Below, one piece after another: positions 32,693 through 40,938 of a stretch of 64,000 nucleotides of DNA. The position numbers and the translations under genes are program-made. The stretch comes from a virus. Below the pieces are notes generated by a model, which saw nothing but the letters and a program-made list of their open reading frames with translations, had not been told where the DNA came from and did not search any database. The stretch spans positions 26,507 to 90,506 of the IMG/VR virus record IMGVR_UViG_3300046706_000011; one strand, 5' to 3'. Numbering within the stretch: the first letter of the stretch is position 1; each line of letters opens with the position of its first letter.

Positions 32693-35600
32693 TTAGGAAT
32701 TGCTTAAAAGGCCACCGTTCCTACGCTCCTTAATCAGCTTATCGTTCATCGCCTGCTCGATCTGGCGCGCGATGGCCCGGCCCTGGCGCTCGGCGGCGCC
32801 CTGGTCCATGCCCTGCTGGGCGGTGACGTTCACGGTGATGTTGTTGGTCGCCCCGCCTCCGCCGGCCGGCGCGAGGTTGGCCATCTGGCCCGGCGTGAAC
32901 ACCCCCTCGCCCTTCTTCAGCACGGCGGGGACCTCGTTGCCGGCGAGCCCGCCCGCGTGGTATCGGATCAGAGACGACACCGACGGCATGGGCCGGAGAC
33001 CGGGGACCTCGCGCCCGACGACCCCGCCGGCATGGAACGAGGGGATGGCGCGAAGCGGCCCGCCCTCGACGCCGATGATCCCGCCCCCGTGCTTCTGCGA
33101 CATCATCATGCCGCCGCCCATCACCGCCGCGTTGGCGGCGAACATGCCCCCGCCGCCGCCGAACATCATGGCCAGGGGTTGGATGATCGCCATCCGGATC
33201 GCCATGCGCGCGAGGTCGGCCGCGATGGACTTCGCCATGTCCGCGAACGCCTCCCGCGCGGACTTCGCCCCCGTGACGATGTCCACGAGCGCGTCCTCGA
33301 AGTGCATCAGCCCGCCGTAGGCCGCCTGCCGCATCGCCTCGTTGCCGGTCATCATCGAGTTGGCGAGCTGGTCGAGCGAGTCGTTCATGCGGGACAGGCG
33401 GTCGGCCGACACCGCGGTGTCGCCGGCAAGCCGGATCTGGCTCTGGCTCAGTTCGTCGGTCGCCGCCCCGTTGGCCGCGATGAGTTCGTTCTCCTTCTGG
33501 ATCTCGGCCATGCGGCGGAGCCGTTCCTCGCCGAACAGGCTCATCGCCTCCATCTGCCGGTTGGTGCCCTCGACCTCCAGTTGGCCGAGGCGGATGCGAT
33601 CCTCGGACTCGCGGGTCCAGTCCCCCATGGCGCGATCGCCCGCGGAGGCGACGAACTGCCGGCCCCGGTCGCTCTCCGGGTCGGCGCCCTGGCCGAGCAG
33701 GTCCTGCCGCGCCCCGGCCTCGGCCAGGGCGCGGATGCGAGCCTCGCCCACCTTATCGTAGGCGGCCCGCACCTCGTCGAGGGAACCAACGTAGCGTCGG
33801 TTGGCCGCGACTTCGCCCGCGATGCGCTCGTCCTGGGCGGCCTCGCGCCGCTTCTCGATCAGTTCCTCCAGGCTCCGGACGGCGGCTTGGTCGGAGGAGA
33901 TCCCGAGGTCGGCCGCCATGCGGCGGGCCTCGATGGCGTCCTTCTCGCGGTTGACGGCGTCCACGCCCTGGTCGTGGGCGGCGGCGAGTTCCAGGACCGC
34001 CTTGGTATCCTCGCGCAGGCCGAACTTCGCGGCCTCGAACTTCGTCGCCTTCTGGACGTCGTAGAGGGTCCCGACCAAGCCCTCCAGCGCGGCCTTCTGG
34101 TCCTTGGTCAGCTTCTCGGAGAAGCCGTGGACCTTGTTCATGATCTCCTGGGACCGCGTCGCCTGCTCGACGGCGCTGGCCGTGCCCCCGTAGGCGGAGG
34201 CGAGCTGGCGCTGCGCGTCGATGGACTGCCCGAGTTCTCGGCTCTTTTCCCCGAAGGTGTCCTGGGGCGTCCGGCCGGTCTTGTTCTGCTGGCGGATGCG
34301 GTACTGGAGCCCCGCCCGCTCCCCGCGCTGCTCGACGATCTTCTGGTCCGCCGCGCTCAGCGGTGCGTCCGGGCCGTAGCCCCGTTCGCGCCGGAGGTCG
34401 CCGATCGCGTCCTCGCGGCCCGCCTTGACCGCGGCGGCGACCGACTTGATGCCGCCGACGCCGGCCTGCCGAGCCACCGCGCGGGTCTGGATGACCTCGT
34501 CCTCAAGCTGCTTCTGGGCCTGGAGGTCGAGGTCGGAAAGCGCCTTTCTTCCCTGCATCATGAACGGCAGGTTCTCGGGCCGGGGACCCGGCCTGTTGCC
34601 GGCGGCGACCTGGGCCGGGAACTGGGCGAGCGCCGCGATGCGCTCCGGCCCCTGCGTGGTCGCCTGGATCTGCGACGCCATGGCGTTGGAGTCGATCTCG
34701 CGCTGCTGGCTCGCGACCTTGAGCTGGATCGCCTCCAGTTCCTCAGCGCGGTTGTGCGCGGCCACCAAGGCGTAGATGGCCGACGCGGCGCGACCCGTGA
34801 TGTCGATCCCGGCCTCCAGGACCTTGTTGCGCGCGTCCTGGGCGTCCTTCTCGTCCTGGACCGCGTCGGTGCCCTTCTTGTGGGCCTCGGCCATCCGGTT
34901 GGACAGCTCGATCTCGGAGCGCAGCGTCTGGAGGATCGGGCCGGCCGACAGCATGTCGCGCGCCGCGTTGAGCTGCCGGTAGGACTCGCGAAGCTTGTCC
35001 ACGTCCTCGGGCAGCATCTGGCCCTCGGGCAGGCGCTGCTTGCCGGCCACTTCCCCCTGCATGCGCGAGATGTCGCCGCGCAGGGCGTCGTTGCCGGGAT
35101 CGGCCCGGAGCTTCGCCTGGGTCTCCTCGATCCGGACGTTCAGGTCCGCGATCTCCTTCTTGGTCTGCTCGGAGACGCGGAACTCAAGCGGCTTGGTCTG
35201 GGAGATGATCTCAAGCTCGCGCTTGACCCCGACCATCGCCTCCTTGCTGGACTGGAACTGCCGCCCGAGCCTTTCCTGGCCCTCGATCTGTTTCCGGATC
35301 TCGGCGGTCTGCTTCTCCAGTTCCTTGGTGGACCGCTGCTGGTCGGTGAGCGCGTCGGCGGCGGGCGAGGCCGCGCCGCTCCCGCCCAGGGCCTTCTCGG
35401 CGGCCTTGCGGCGTTCCTCGGCCTCGCGGATCTGCCGTTCGACCTGGGCGGTGTTGTACATCGCCGCCCGGCTGTCCTCCTGGGTCGGCCCGAAGGTGGA
35501 CTGCCCGCCAGGCGAGGCGCGCCGCTCGACGGACGCCTCGGACTCCATCAGGGCGCGGCGCTGCGCCAGCTCTTTCTCAAGCTCCGCCTGGACATCCCTG

Positions 35601-37189
35601 GACGAGTCCACGATGGCCTTTGCCCGGTCCACCGCCGCCTTCTTCTCGTCGCCGGAGGCCGACGCGATCTGCCGATGGAGCTGCTCGATGTCGGCGAGCG
35701 ACTTGGCGTGCCCCTTGGCGGTGGCGTCAACCGCCTGGAGGCCCTTGTTGGTCTGGACCAACGCGAGGACGCCGGCCGCCAGGGCGGCGGCGAGGGCGAG
35801 CAGGGGATGGCCTGCGAGGGCGACGCCGAGGCTGGCCAGCGAGGTCGCAAGGCCGCCGATCGCGCCGACGACACCGATCACCCAGCCGGCCAGCTTGATG
35901 GCGATGAGCCCCTCGACCACCAGCATGACGGTCTGGATGTTCTCGGCGAGGACCTTGAATGCCGCCACGAGGTTCTCGACGGCGGTCTTGAGCATGCCGC
36001 CCAGTTCCTCCGAGAGCTTGCGGCCCTCGATCCCGTTGAGGAAGCGCGCAAGGTCCTGGGCGCCCTCTGCGGCGGCCTTGAGGAAACCCGCCTCCGAGAC
36101 GCGGTTCTTGAACTCATCGAAGGCGTTGGACAGCCGGTTGAACGCCGCCCCGGCCCCGTCCAGCGCCCCGGTGAGCGGGAACTTCTCGGCCACGGCCCGA
36201 CCGAAGGTGTCGAAGAACGCGCGCGCGGAGACCTGCCCCTGGTCCATCGCCTTGCCGAGCTGCTCGACGCTCATGCCCATGGCGCGGGCGGCGAGGTTGA
36301 CCGCCCCCGGAAGCTGCTCCCCGAGCTGTTCCTTCAGCTCCCCAGCCTGGACGGTGCCGCGGCTGGCGATCTGGGCCAGGGCCAGGAACGCCCGGCTCGC
36401 GTCTTCCGGGCTCTTGCCCAGCACGGACATCGCCTGGGCCACCGCGAAGAACGTGTCCTTGGCCTTGGCCATGTCCACGTTGGACCCCGCCACCGCCGCC
36501 GTGAAGCCGACATACTGCTTGCCGGTCGAGAGCAGGTTGAGGCCGAGGCGCTGGCTCTCGGCGCGCAGGCGCTCCATCTCCTGGGCGCCCTTGGCGCTTG
36601 ACCCGGTGGCGACGTCGAGCCCGGTCCGAAGGCTCTGGAAGGCCATGCCGACCTGGGCGACGTCCCGCACCAGGACGCCGGCCCCGATTCCGGCCAGGAC
36701 GCCTTTGAGCGACACGACGGAATCCTCAAGGCGTCCAAAGGCATTCCGCAGGTTGTTGACGTGCTGGACGGCGCCGGAGGTGTCCAGGTTCAGCCTGGGG
36801 ACGGACGTGGCGGCATCCGCGCCGCTGGTCCTCGGCGGGCGGGGCGCCGTGAGGACCCGCGCGGCGTCGGCCCGCCTCTCGGTGGCGCGGCTCTCGGCGT
36901 TCAGGGCTTCCTGCCGGGCGGCCGACTCCCGCCGCACCGCGTCCGTCTTGCGCTGCTCGGCCTGCTCGACGGAACGCGCCTCCGCCTCGGCCGCGCGGCT
37001 GGCCTGCCCGGCGCCGGGCGCCGGGTCCGGCCGGCGCATGGGGCGGATCGCGTTCAGCTTCTCGACCGCCGCCACGGCCGCCTCGGCGCGGGCCTTGATG
37101 GCGTCGAGCGCACCCTGGACCATGCGGGACCCCGTCAGCGCTCGCGAGGAGTCGATGACGATCTGAAGGGTCTCTTGCCTATCGGCCAT
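32693..37189 (-). CDS. tape measure protein
   Basis: A 1498-residue protein that sets tail length. The N-terminal tape-measure domain (about 140-390) contains LLSTGKQYVGFTAAVAGSN and LKEQLGEQLPGAVNLAARAMGMSVEQLG. Hydrophobic helices follow at about 440-500 (VMLVVEGLIAIKLAGWVIG). A very long coiled-coil stretch leads to a Gly-rich end with AVLKKGEGVFTPGQMANL, a motif typical of tape-measure C-termini. At about 1.5 angstroms per residue the tail would be roughly 220 nm. The start lies 11 bases inside the chaperone frame upstream. Confidence 0.95.
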   Translation of the reverse strand: MADRQETLQIVIDSSRALTGSRMVQGALDAIKARAEAAVAAVEKLNAIRPMRRPDPAPGAGQASRAAEAEARSVEQAEQRKTDAVRRESAARQEALNAESRATERRADAARVLTAPRPPRTSGADAATSVPRLNLDTSGAVQHVNNLRNAFGRLEDSVVSLKGVLAGIGAGVLVRDVAQVGMAFQSLRTGLDVATGSSAKGAQEMERLRAESQRLGLNLLSTGKQYVGFTAAVAGSNVDMAKAKDTFFAVAQAMSVLGKSPEDASRAFLALAQIASRGTVQAGELKEQLGEQLPGAVNLAARAMGMSVEQLGKAMDQGQVSARAFFDTFGRAVAEKFPLTGALDGAGAAFNRLSNAFDEFKNRVSEAGFLKAAAEGAQDLARFLNGIEGRKLSEELGGMLKTAVENLVAAFKVLAENIQTVMLVVEGLIAIKLAGWVIGVVGAIGGLATSLASLGVALAGHPLLALAAALAAGVLALVQTNKGLQAVDATAKGHAKSLADIEQLHRQIASASGDEKKAAVDRAKAIVDSSRDVQAELEKELAQRRALMESEASVERRASPGGQSTFGPTQEDSRAAMYNTAQVERQIREAEERRKAAEKALGGSGAASPAADALTDQQRSTKELEKQTAEIRKQIEGQERLGRQFQSSKEAMVGVKRELEIISQTKPLEFRVSEQTKKEIADLNVRIEETQAKLRADPGNDALRGDISRMQGEVAGKQRLPEGQMLPEDVDKLRESYRQLNAARDMLSAGPILQTLRSEIELSNRMAEAHKKGTDAVQDEKDAQDARNKVLEAGIDITGRAASAIYALVAAHNRAEELEAIQLKVASQQREIDSNAMASQIQATTQGPERIAALAQFPAQVAAGNRPGPRPENLPFMMQGRKALSDLDLQAQKQLEDEVIQTRAVARQAGVGGIKSVAAAVKAGREDAIGDLRRERGYGPDAPLSAADQKIVEQRGERAGLQYRIRQQNKTGRTPQDTFGEKSRELGQSIDAQRQLASAYGGTASAVEQATRSQEIMNKVHGFSEKLTKDQKAALEGLVGTLYDVQKATKFEAAKFGLREDTKAVLELAAAHDQGVDAVNREKDAIEARRMAADLGISSDQAAVRSLEELIEKRREAAQDERIAGEVAANRRYVGSLDEVRAAYDKVGEARIRALAEAGARQDLLGQGADPESDRGRQFVASAGDRAMGDWTRESEDRIRLGQLEVEGTNRQMEAMSLFGEERLRRMAEIQKENELIAANGAATDELSQSQIRLAGDTAVSADRLSRMNDSLDQLANSMMTGNEAMRQAAYGGLMHFEDALVDIVTGAKSAREAFADMAKSIAADLARMAIRMAIIQPLAMMFGGGGGMFAANAAVMGGGMMMSQKHGGGIIGVEGGPLRAIPSFHAGGVVGREVPGLRPMPSVSSLIRYHAGGLAGNEVPAVLKKGEGVFTPGQMANLAPAGGGGATNNITVNVTAQQGMDQGAAERQGRAIARQIEQAMNDKLIKERRNGGLLSNS

Positions 37190-37517
37190 CGGCGGCCTCC
37201 TGTGTGGGCGGGTCCGGGGGCGGCGGGGCCTCGCCGCGGCCGGTCGGGCGGACCCTCATGAGCGCGGCCTTCAGGTTCTCGGCGAGGGCGGCCCTGTCGT
37301 CCGTCGTCTTGGCGGGCCTCCGGAGCAGGTCGTCGAGCCTCGGGAAGTGCTTGGCGTCGCAGCGCTGCATGTACGCGCCGTGCCACGCGGCCCACAGGTC
37401 CCTCTCGCGCGCGGCCCCCTCGGCATCGACGTGGGCCTCGACGCAGATGCGCGTCTCGTTCGGGGTGAGGGACCAGAACGCGCCGGGCTGGATGCCCGCG
37501 CGGAAGGCCGCCTTCAT
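37179..37517 (-). CDS. tail assembly chaperone, T part of a G-T frameshift pair
   Basis: An open frame of 112 residues from its own ATG 37517. It contains GIQPGAFWSLTPNETRICVEA, typical of tail assembly chaperones, and a proline-rich end. The frame is open further upstream without a start (..PSGDGGEDGLIRAM), exactly back to the slippery heptamer at 37556-37562. It is therefore most likely translated as the C-terminal part of a 228-residue G-T fusion, as in lambda. Independent initiation at 37517 is possible. The fusion would bind the tape measure, whose gene follows. Confidence 0.8.
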   Translation of the reverse strand: MKAAFRAGIQPGAFWSLTPNETRICVEAHVDAEGAARERDLWAAWHGAYMQRCDAKHFPRLDDLLRRPAKTTDDRAALAENLKAALMRVRPTGRGEAPPPPDPPTQEAADGR

Positions 37518-37525
37518 GGCGCGGA

Positions 37526-37864
37526 TCAGGCCGTCTTCCCCGCCGTCCCCGGAGGGTTTCCCGGGTCCTCCACCTTGGCCGGCGGGTCCTTGGCGCCGAA
37601 CCAGCAGTAGTTGATCGCGTCGGTCACCGCCTCGATGGCCGGGGCGAGGGGGGGGGACATCTCCATGATGCGCTCTGGCGTCATGTCCGGATGGCGGCCC
37701 GCCATGGCGACGGCCATGACGACCGACAGGTGGGACGGGTTGGTCAGGTTGTAGCCGTCCGGGAACTTCTCCCGGATCTCGGCGACGGCGTTCCAGTCGA
37801 GCCGCATCGTGTAGGGGATGCCGTCGATCTCGTGCGTGACGGTGCCGCGGGTGGGGTTCGTCAT
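37526..37864 (-). CDS. tail assembly chaperone, G-like
   Basis: A 112-residue protein starting MTNPTRGTVTHEIDGIPY, with LDWNAVAEIREKF and PSHLSVVMAVAMAGRHPDMTPERI in the middle. The profile is that of small tail assembly chaperones encoded between major tail protein and tape measure. A -1 slip at 37556-37562 would replace its last residues (PPGTAGKTA) with the T-frame extension. In lambda, G and GT are made in a fixed ratio and coat the tape measure. Confidence 0.85.
   Translation of the reverse strand: MTNPTRGTVTHEIDGIPYTMRLDWNAVAEIREKFPDGYNLTNPSHLSVVMAVAMAGRHPDMTPERIMEMSPPLAPAIEAVTDAINYCWFGAKDPPAKVEDPGNPPGTAGKTA
37556..37562 (-). other. programmed -1 frameshift slippery heptamer
   Basis: On the - strand the sequence is G GGA AAC, in the correct X XXY YYZ phase relative to the G-like gene (codons CCG GGA AAC). 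Slipping back one base joins the G frame to the T frame without a stop. Lambda's own G-T slip site is the nearly identical GGGAAAG. Confidence 0.85.
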
Positions 37865-37949
37865 GGACCTTCGGGGTTCGGGTTGGCGGGCTGGGCGTGG
37901 ACGGGTCCCACGCCCGGTTCTCGTGGCCGGGGGATCGTCGCGCATGCGG

Positions 37950-38351
37950 TCAGATCTGTTGGAGGAGGTGGAGCTTCCAGGTCGGCATGTCGAAGCGCCG
38001 GGGCTCGGCGACCTCGCCTAGGCCCTCGACCGGGTCGGCCGGGACCATGACGGTCGCGTGCTCGACGCCGCCCCGGTCGGCCAGCGCGACGACGTTCCCG
38101 GTGCGCCCGGTCACGCGGACCGGGTCGCCGACCGAGAACGGGACCAGCGGGTCCCCCGGCGATAGTTCCCAGGGCTCGCAGATGTACGACGCCGGCATGC
38201 CGGTGTCGAGGTCGAGGCCGTACAGGAAGACGACGTAGAGCACGTCCACCGGCCCGCCCCGGACGTCGAACACGATGCCGGGGCCGCGGCCGATGACGTG
38301 GACCGGGTCGCCCACGGAGAGGCGGACCCGGCCGGGGAGGGTGCCGGTCAT
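37950..38351 (-). CDS. tail-region protein with duplicated SH3-like segment
   Basis: A 133-residue protein with two related halves: VRLSVGDPVHVIGRGPGIVFDV near the N-terminus and VPFSVGDPVRVTGRTGNVVALAD near the middle. Both suggest small barrel (SH3/KOW-like) folds. It lies between the major tail protein and the G chaperone. I do not recognise a family; such genes may code for minor tail or tail-decorating proteins. Confidence 0.7.
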   Translation of the reverse strand: MTGTLPGRVRLSVGDPVHVIGRGPGIVFDVRGGPVDVLYVVFLYGLDLDTGMPASYICEPWELSPGDPLVPFSVGDPVRVTGRTGNVVALADRGGVEHATVMVPADPVEGLGEVAEPRRFDMPTWKLHLLQQI

Positions 38352-38361
38352 GGGGTTGGCC

Positions 38362-38790
38362 TTACGGAGGTGTCGTGCCCCAAGTGATCGCGTTGGTGAT
38401 CTCCAGCGTGACCGCAAGTGTTGAAAGTGCATCAACACCACCACTTACGGTATACTGGGATACGAACGCCAGGAATGTCGCCGTCGTATGCGCGACGTCC
38501 GAGAACGTGATCCGGTAGTTTCGGCGGGTCTGCGCCGCGCGGTCTGATCGCAACTGGACCTGCCCTGGGTCGGCGGGGGCGAAGTTCATCTCCAACGAGA
38601 TGTTCCCTTCGTCCATCAGGCCGAGGACTTTTTCCTTACCCGTGCTGCTGAGGGTGGTGGCGTCGATCACCGTGGCGGTGCCGCCGGGGCCGGTGAAGGA
38701 GCGGATTTCCGCTATGGGTGTATAGGTGCCGGGAGTCGCGGTCTCGTAGGCTATGACCGTGCCCTGTGCGTTGAAAGCTGCCGAGGGAAT
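38362..38790 (-). CDS. major tail (tube) protein with probable ATT start
   Basis: A 142-residue protein with the profile of siphovirus tail tube subunits: GTVIAYETATPGTYTPIAEIRSFTG, then IDATTLSSTGKEKVLGLMDEG and FAPADPGQVQLR. No ATG, GTG, TTG or CTG lies between the in-frame TAA upstream and the GTG at 38670, a codon already inside the conserved region. GGAGG at 38797-38801 is six bases from ATT 38790, so an AUU start is the simplest reading. A shorter GTG-started product would lose the conserved first 40 residues. Confidence 0.85.
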   Translation of the reverse strand: MPSAAFNAQGTVIAYETATPGTYTPIAEIRSFTGPGGTATVIDATTLSSTGKEKVLGLMDEGNISLEMNFAPADPGQVQLRSDRAAQTRRNYRITFSDVAHTTATFLAFVSQYTVSGGVDALSTLAVTLEITNAITWGTTPP

Positions 38791-38801
38791 AATAGGCCTC
38801 C

Positions 38802-38829
38802 ATTACAATCGGTGGTGATTTTCGGGCAA
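38802..38829 (-). promoter_or_regulatory. possible promoter for the major tail protein
   Basis: TTGCCC (38829-38824), 16 bases and TGTAAT (38807-38802) lie on the - strand right after the intrinsic terminator. They would restart transcription for the tail genes, but the start point would fall almost at the ATT codon. Either the mRNA is leaderless or read-through is used. Confidence 0.3.
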
Positions 38830-38830
38830 C

Positions 38831-38854
38831 AAAAAACCCCGCCGAAGCGGGGTT
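38831..38854 (-). terminator. intrinsic terminator after the HNH remnant
   Basis: On the - strand AACCCCGC-TTCG-GCGGGGTT is followed by TTTTTT. The stem is stable with a UUCG tetraloop. It would stop transcripts coming from the HNH remnant before the major tail protein gene. Confidence 0.85.
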
Positions 38855-38899
38855 CTCTGCCTTCTGACCAGCCTGGGATCAGGCCAGATGTTTCCAATG

Positions 38900-39130
38900 C
38901 TACCTTGACTTGATCTTGCCGACCGAAGTGGGGCACAAGCCATAGTCGGCGGCGATTTTTCGGTCTGACCGAGGATCTTCTCGGATCGCGAGCACCTGAT
39001 GCTCAGTCAGCTTTGCCTGACCAGCCGTTTCTCCTCGCGCACCCCGACCCTTGGACACCATGTCATCCACGTTGTCCTGATGGCACCCAAACGGGTTTCC
39101 CGTGTTAACGCAATTCCGTCCGGCGTCCGC
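38900..39130 (-). pseudogene. decayed HNH homing endonuclease, C-terminal remnant
   Basis: The - strand frame reads NCVNTGNPFGCHQDNVDDMVSKGRG, then AKLTEHQVLAIREDPRSDRKIAADYGLCPTSVGKIKSR and a stop. This is the end of an HNH endonuclease: the C-V-N...DN..DM..KGR tail of the nuclease and the AKLTE..V..IR helix-turn-helix. The N-terminal catalytic part is missing, and the frame upstream runs through a terminator hairpin without sensible sequence. Base composition is lower in GC than the surroundings. HNH genes commonly insert between structural genes of phages, and this one has lost its function. Confidence 0.75.
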
Positions 39131-39132
39131 AT

Positions 39133-39157
39133 AAAAAAACCCCGCTTGCAGGCGGGG
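39133..39157 (-). terminator. intrinsic terminator after the tail terminator gene
   Basis: On the - strand CCCCGC-CTGCAA-GCGGGG is followed by TTTTTTT. It lies about 115 bases after the gene ending at 39272, within a non-coding gap that also holds two other inverted repeats (GGGCAAGGA/TCCTTGCCC and CACACGG/CCGTGTG). Confidence 0.85.
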
Positions 39158-39271
39158 CGTGGCGAGGCTCGGACAGGGCAAGGAACCCTGGATGTGACAA
39201 ACCTGTCCTTGCCCACACTGTAAAGCACACGGGGTTTCCGTGTGAAGCGATTTCCTCGGCAAGGAACCACG

Positions 39272-39676
39272 TCAGGCGTGGCTGTCAGTGTACTCGAAGG
39301 GCACGCGGACGACGGTCTGCCGATTGCCGTAGTCGTCGCGCCCGGCGTCGCTGATGGCGGCGGCACCCAGGCGCAGGCCCCCGGCGAACGCCTTGCCCTC
39401 CAGGATCTGGACGGCGGCGACGGACAGGGCGTCGGCCTCGGCCGTGCCCTTGCCGCCCTGGACGAGCACCTGGACGACGACGAACCCGAACCGAGCCCAG
39501 TGCACGACGTTGCCGGTCCACGACTGCGGGACCGAGCCGTTGTGCTGGAGCGCGACCCGGACGAAGGGCGCCACGGGGGTCTGGCCGGCGTCCTCGTCGT
39601 GGTCGATGGGGGTGCGGGCGGCCCACTGGGTCGTGAACAGGCCGACGACGGCGGCGCGGGCCTCGGCGGGGGTCAT
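39272..39676 (-). CDS. tail terminator/completion-like protein
   Basis: A 134-residue protein with the pattern of siphovirus tail terminators: EARAAVVGLFTTQW, DAGQTPVAPFVRVALQHNGS, WARFGFVVVQVLVQGGKGTAEADALSVAAVQILEGK and a final VVRVPFEYTD. It caps the tail tube and joins it to the head. It overlaps the stop of the preceding small gene and is the last of the connector group before the major tail protein. Confidence 0.8.
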   Translation of the reverse strand: MTPAEARAAVVGLFTTQWAARTPIDHDEDAGQTPVAPFVRVALQHNGSVPQSWTGNVVHWARFGFVVVQVLVQGGKGTAEADALSVAAVQILEGKAFAGGLRLGAAAISDAGRDDYGNRQTVVRVPFEYTDSHA

Positions 39677-39882
39677 CCGTCCACGTCCCGGTCCCGGTCC
39701 CCGTCCCCGTCCCTGGTCCCGTCCCGGAGGGCTTCGTCCTCGACCTCCGCCTCCAGGGCCTCCAGCTCCGTCCGCTCGGCGTCGGTGAACTCCGTCGGCA
39801 TGGTCCCGGAGGAGATGAAGGTGACGCCCTCGTGGTCGAAGACGTGGCGGATGTATTTCTTCAGCAGCGCCTTGTAATCCAT
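39673..39882 (-). CDS. small acidic phage protein
   Basis: A 69-residue protein starting MDYKALLKKYIRHVFDHEGVTFI, a form that recurs in phage connector regions. A Glu-rich helix (DAERTELEALEAEVEDEAL) and an Asp/Arg/Gly repeat tail (DGDGDRDRD) follow. The stop overlaps the tail-terminator start. Unknown role. Confidence 0.7.
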   Translation of the reverse strand: MDYKALLKKYIRHVFDHEGVTFISSGTMPTEFTDAERTELEALEAEVEDEALRDGTRDGDGDRDRDVDG

Positions 39883-39896
39883 GTCGTCGTTCTCCC

Positions 39897-40364
39897 CTAT
39901 CTCTTCAGTACCGTGCGGACCCCGACCTGGATCGCGCCTTGAACGAACCCGGCCGGCGCCTGGGACGAATGCCCCTCATTCAACCTCTGGATGTAGTCCA
40001 GGTTGTTGCACACCCATATCTTTTGCCCGATGCGGAACCGGGCGGTGACCTGCCCCATCCTCGCCATGGTCTGGGTCCCGGACGGGTCGGGCTGGTCCAC
40101 GGTATCGTTGCTCGGCACCTCCAGGGATGGAAGCCAGTTCGCCCGCGCCCGGCCCCCGGTGTAGTTGCGGCCCACGAACCCCCGGTCGCCGCGCTTCTTC
40201 CCCCGGTTGGCCGCCCACAGCTCCGGGTTTCCCACGGGCGTGCGCAGGACCAGCTCGCGGTCGATGGCGAAGGCCAGTTGGCGGACCGTCTTGGACACGT
40301 CCTCCAGGACCTTGGCGTTCCAGGCGTCGAGGCCGACGATGAACTGGGACAGGTTGCCTGCCAT
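39897..40364 (-). CDS. HK97 gp10-like head-tail/tail component
   Basis: A 155-residue protein of the gp10-like neck or tail completion group. It contains VSKTVRQLAFAIDRELVLRTPVGNPELW, GRARANW and YIQRLNEGHSSQAPAGFVQGAI. The TPV.TG..R.NW...N....Y...LN.G.S..AP.G.V sequence pattern is characteristic. It is placed between the connector and terminator genes as expected. Confidence 0.9.
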   Translation of the reverse strand: MAGNLSQFIVGLDAWNAKVLEDVSKTVRQLAFAIDRELVLRTPVGNPELWAANRGKKRGDRGFVGRNYTGGRARANWLPSLEVPSNDTVDQPDPSGTQTMARMGQVTARFRIGQKIWVCNNLDYIQRLNEGHSSQAPAGFVQGAIQVGVRTVLKR

Positions 40365-40365
40365 A

Positions 40366-40563
40366 TCAGCCGTCCTCCCCGTCGTCCACGGCCGGGGCCT
40401 CGTGGACCTGCCGGGGCTTCTCCCTGCGGAAAGAGTCCAGTTCGTCCCACAGGGCCATCAGGAGCGATGCCGGGCAGGCGTGCCCGGCCTCGACCAGCCA
40501 GCGCGCCTCCCGCTCCACGTCGTCTCGGGTGATCCGGGTCGCTTCCGTGTCGGCCATGGTCAT
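40366..40563 (-). CDS. small acidic protein of the connector group
   Basis: A 65-residue protein starting at ATG 40563, which overlaps the stop of the preceding gene, with ATG 40557 two codons later. It is helical and charged (RDDVEREARWLVEAGHACPASLLMALWDEL), with no recognised family. Tight packing on both sides supports its being translated. Confidence 0.6.
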   Translation of the reverse strand: MTMADTEATRITRDDVEREARWLVEAGHACPASLLMALWDELDSFRREKPRQVHEAPAVDDGEDG

Positions 40564-40919
40564 CTCCGCAGGACGAGGTCGTAGTAGAAGTCCGGGTCGC
40601 CGCGCACCGCCGCGACGTTCCAGACGATGCCCCGGTGGTCGGTGAGTCGGTCGCCCTCGTCGGCCGCCGCGAGGTCGCGGGCGCGGACCAGGGCGCGCAG
40701 GTCGCTCGACAGGACGTCGGTGCCGGCGATCTCGGCCAGCTCGAAGTCCAGCAGGAAGCAGTCGAGCACGGTGACGGCGACGGTGCGGGGCACGGTCCCG
40801 GTCGCGGGGTCGTAGGCGCCCTGGGTGATGTGTTGGTAGGTCACGGTCTTCAGGCGGGAGGCGAGCCGGGTCCAGGCTTGGTCCAGCCCGTTCCGGATCG
40901 CGGCGTCGATGTCGGCCAT
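40560..40919 (-). CDS. head-tail joining protein-like
   Basis: A 119-residue protein with helical N-terminus (AAIRNGLDQAWTRLASRLKTVTY) and a beta-rich remainder (YDPATGTVPRTVAVTVLDCFLLDFELAEI). The order gp6-like, this gene, small gene, gp10-like, terminator places it as a head-closure or stopper protein. Assignment rests on position and overall pattern. Confidence 0.65.
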   Translation of the reverse strand: MADIDAAIRNGLDQAWTRLASRLKTVTYQHITQGAYDPATGTVPRTVAVTVLDCFLLDFELAEIAGTDVLSSDLRALVRARDLAAADEGDRLTDHRGIVWNVAAVRGDPDFYYDLVLRR

Positions 40920-40938
40920 GGCGTCGGGCTCCCGGAGG

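Noticed and set aside
38670-38670. GTG at 38670 as start of the major tail protein
   Set aside because: It would remove about 40 conserved residues and has no ribosome-binding site, whereas GGAGG precedes the ATT at 38790.
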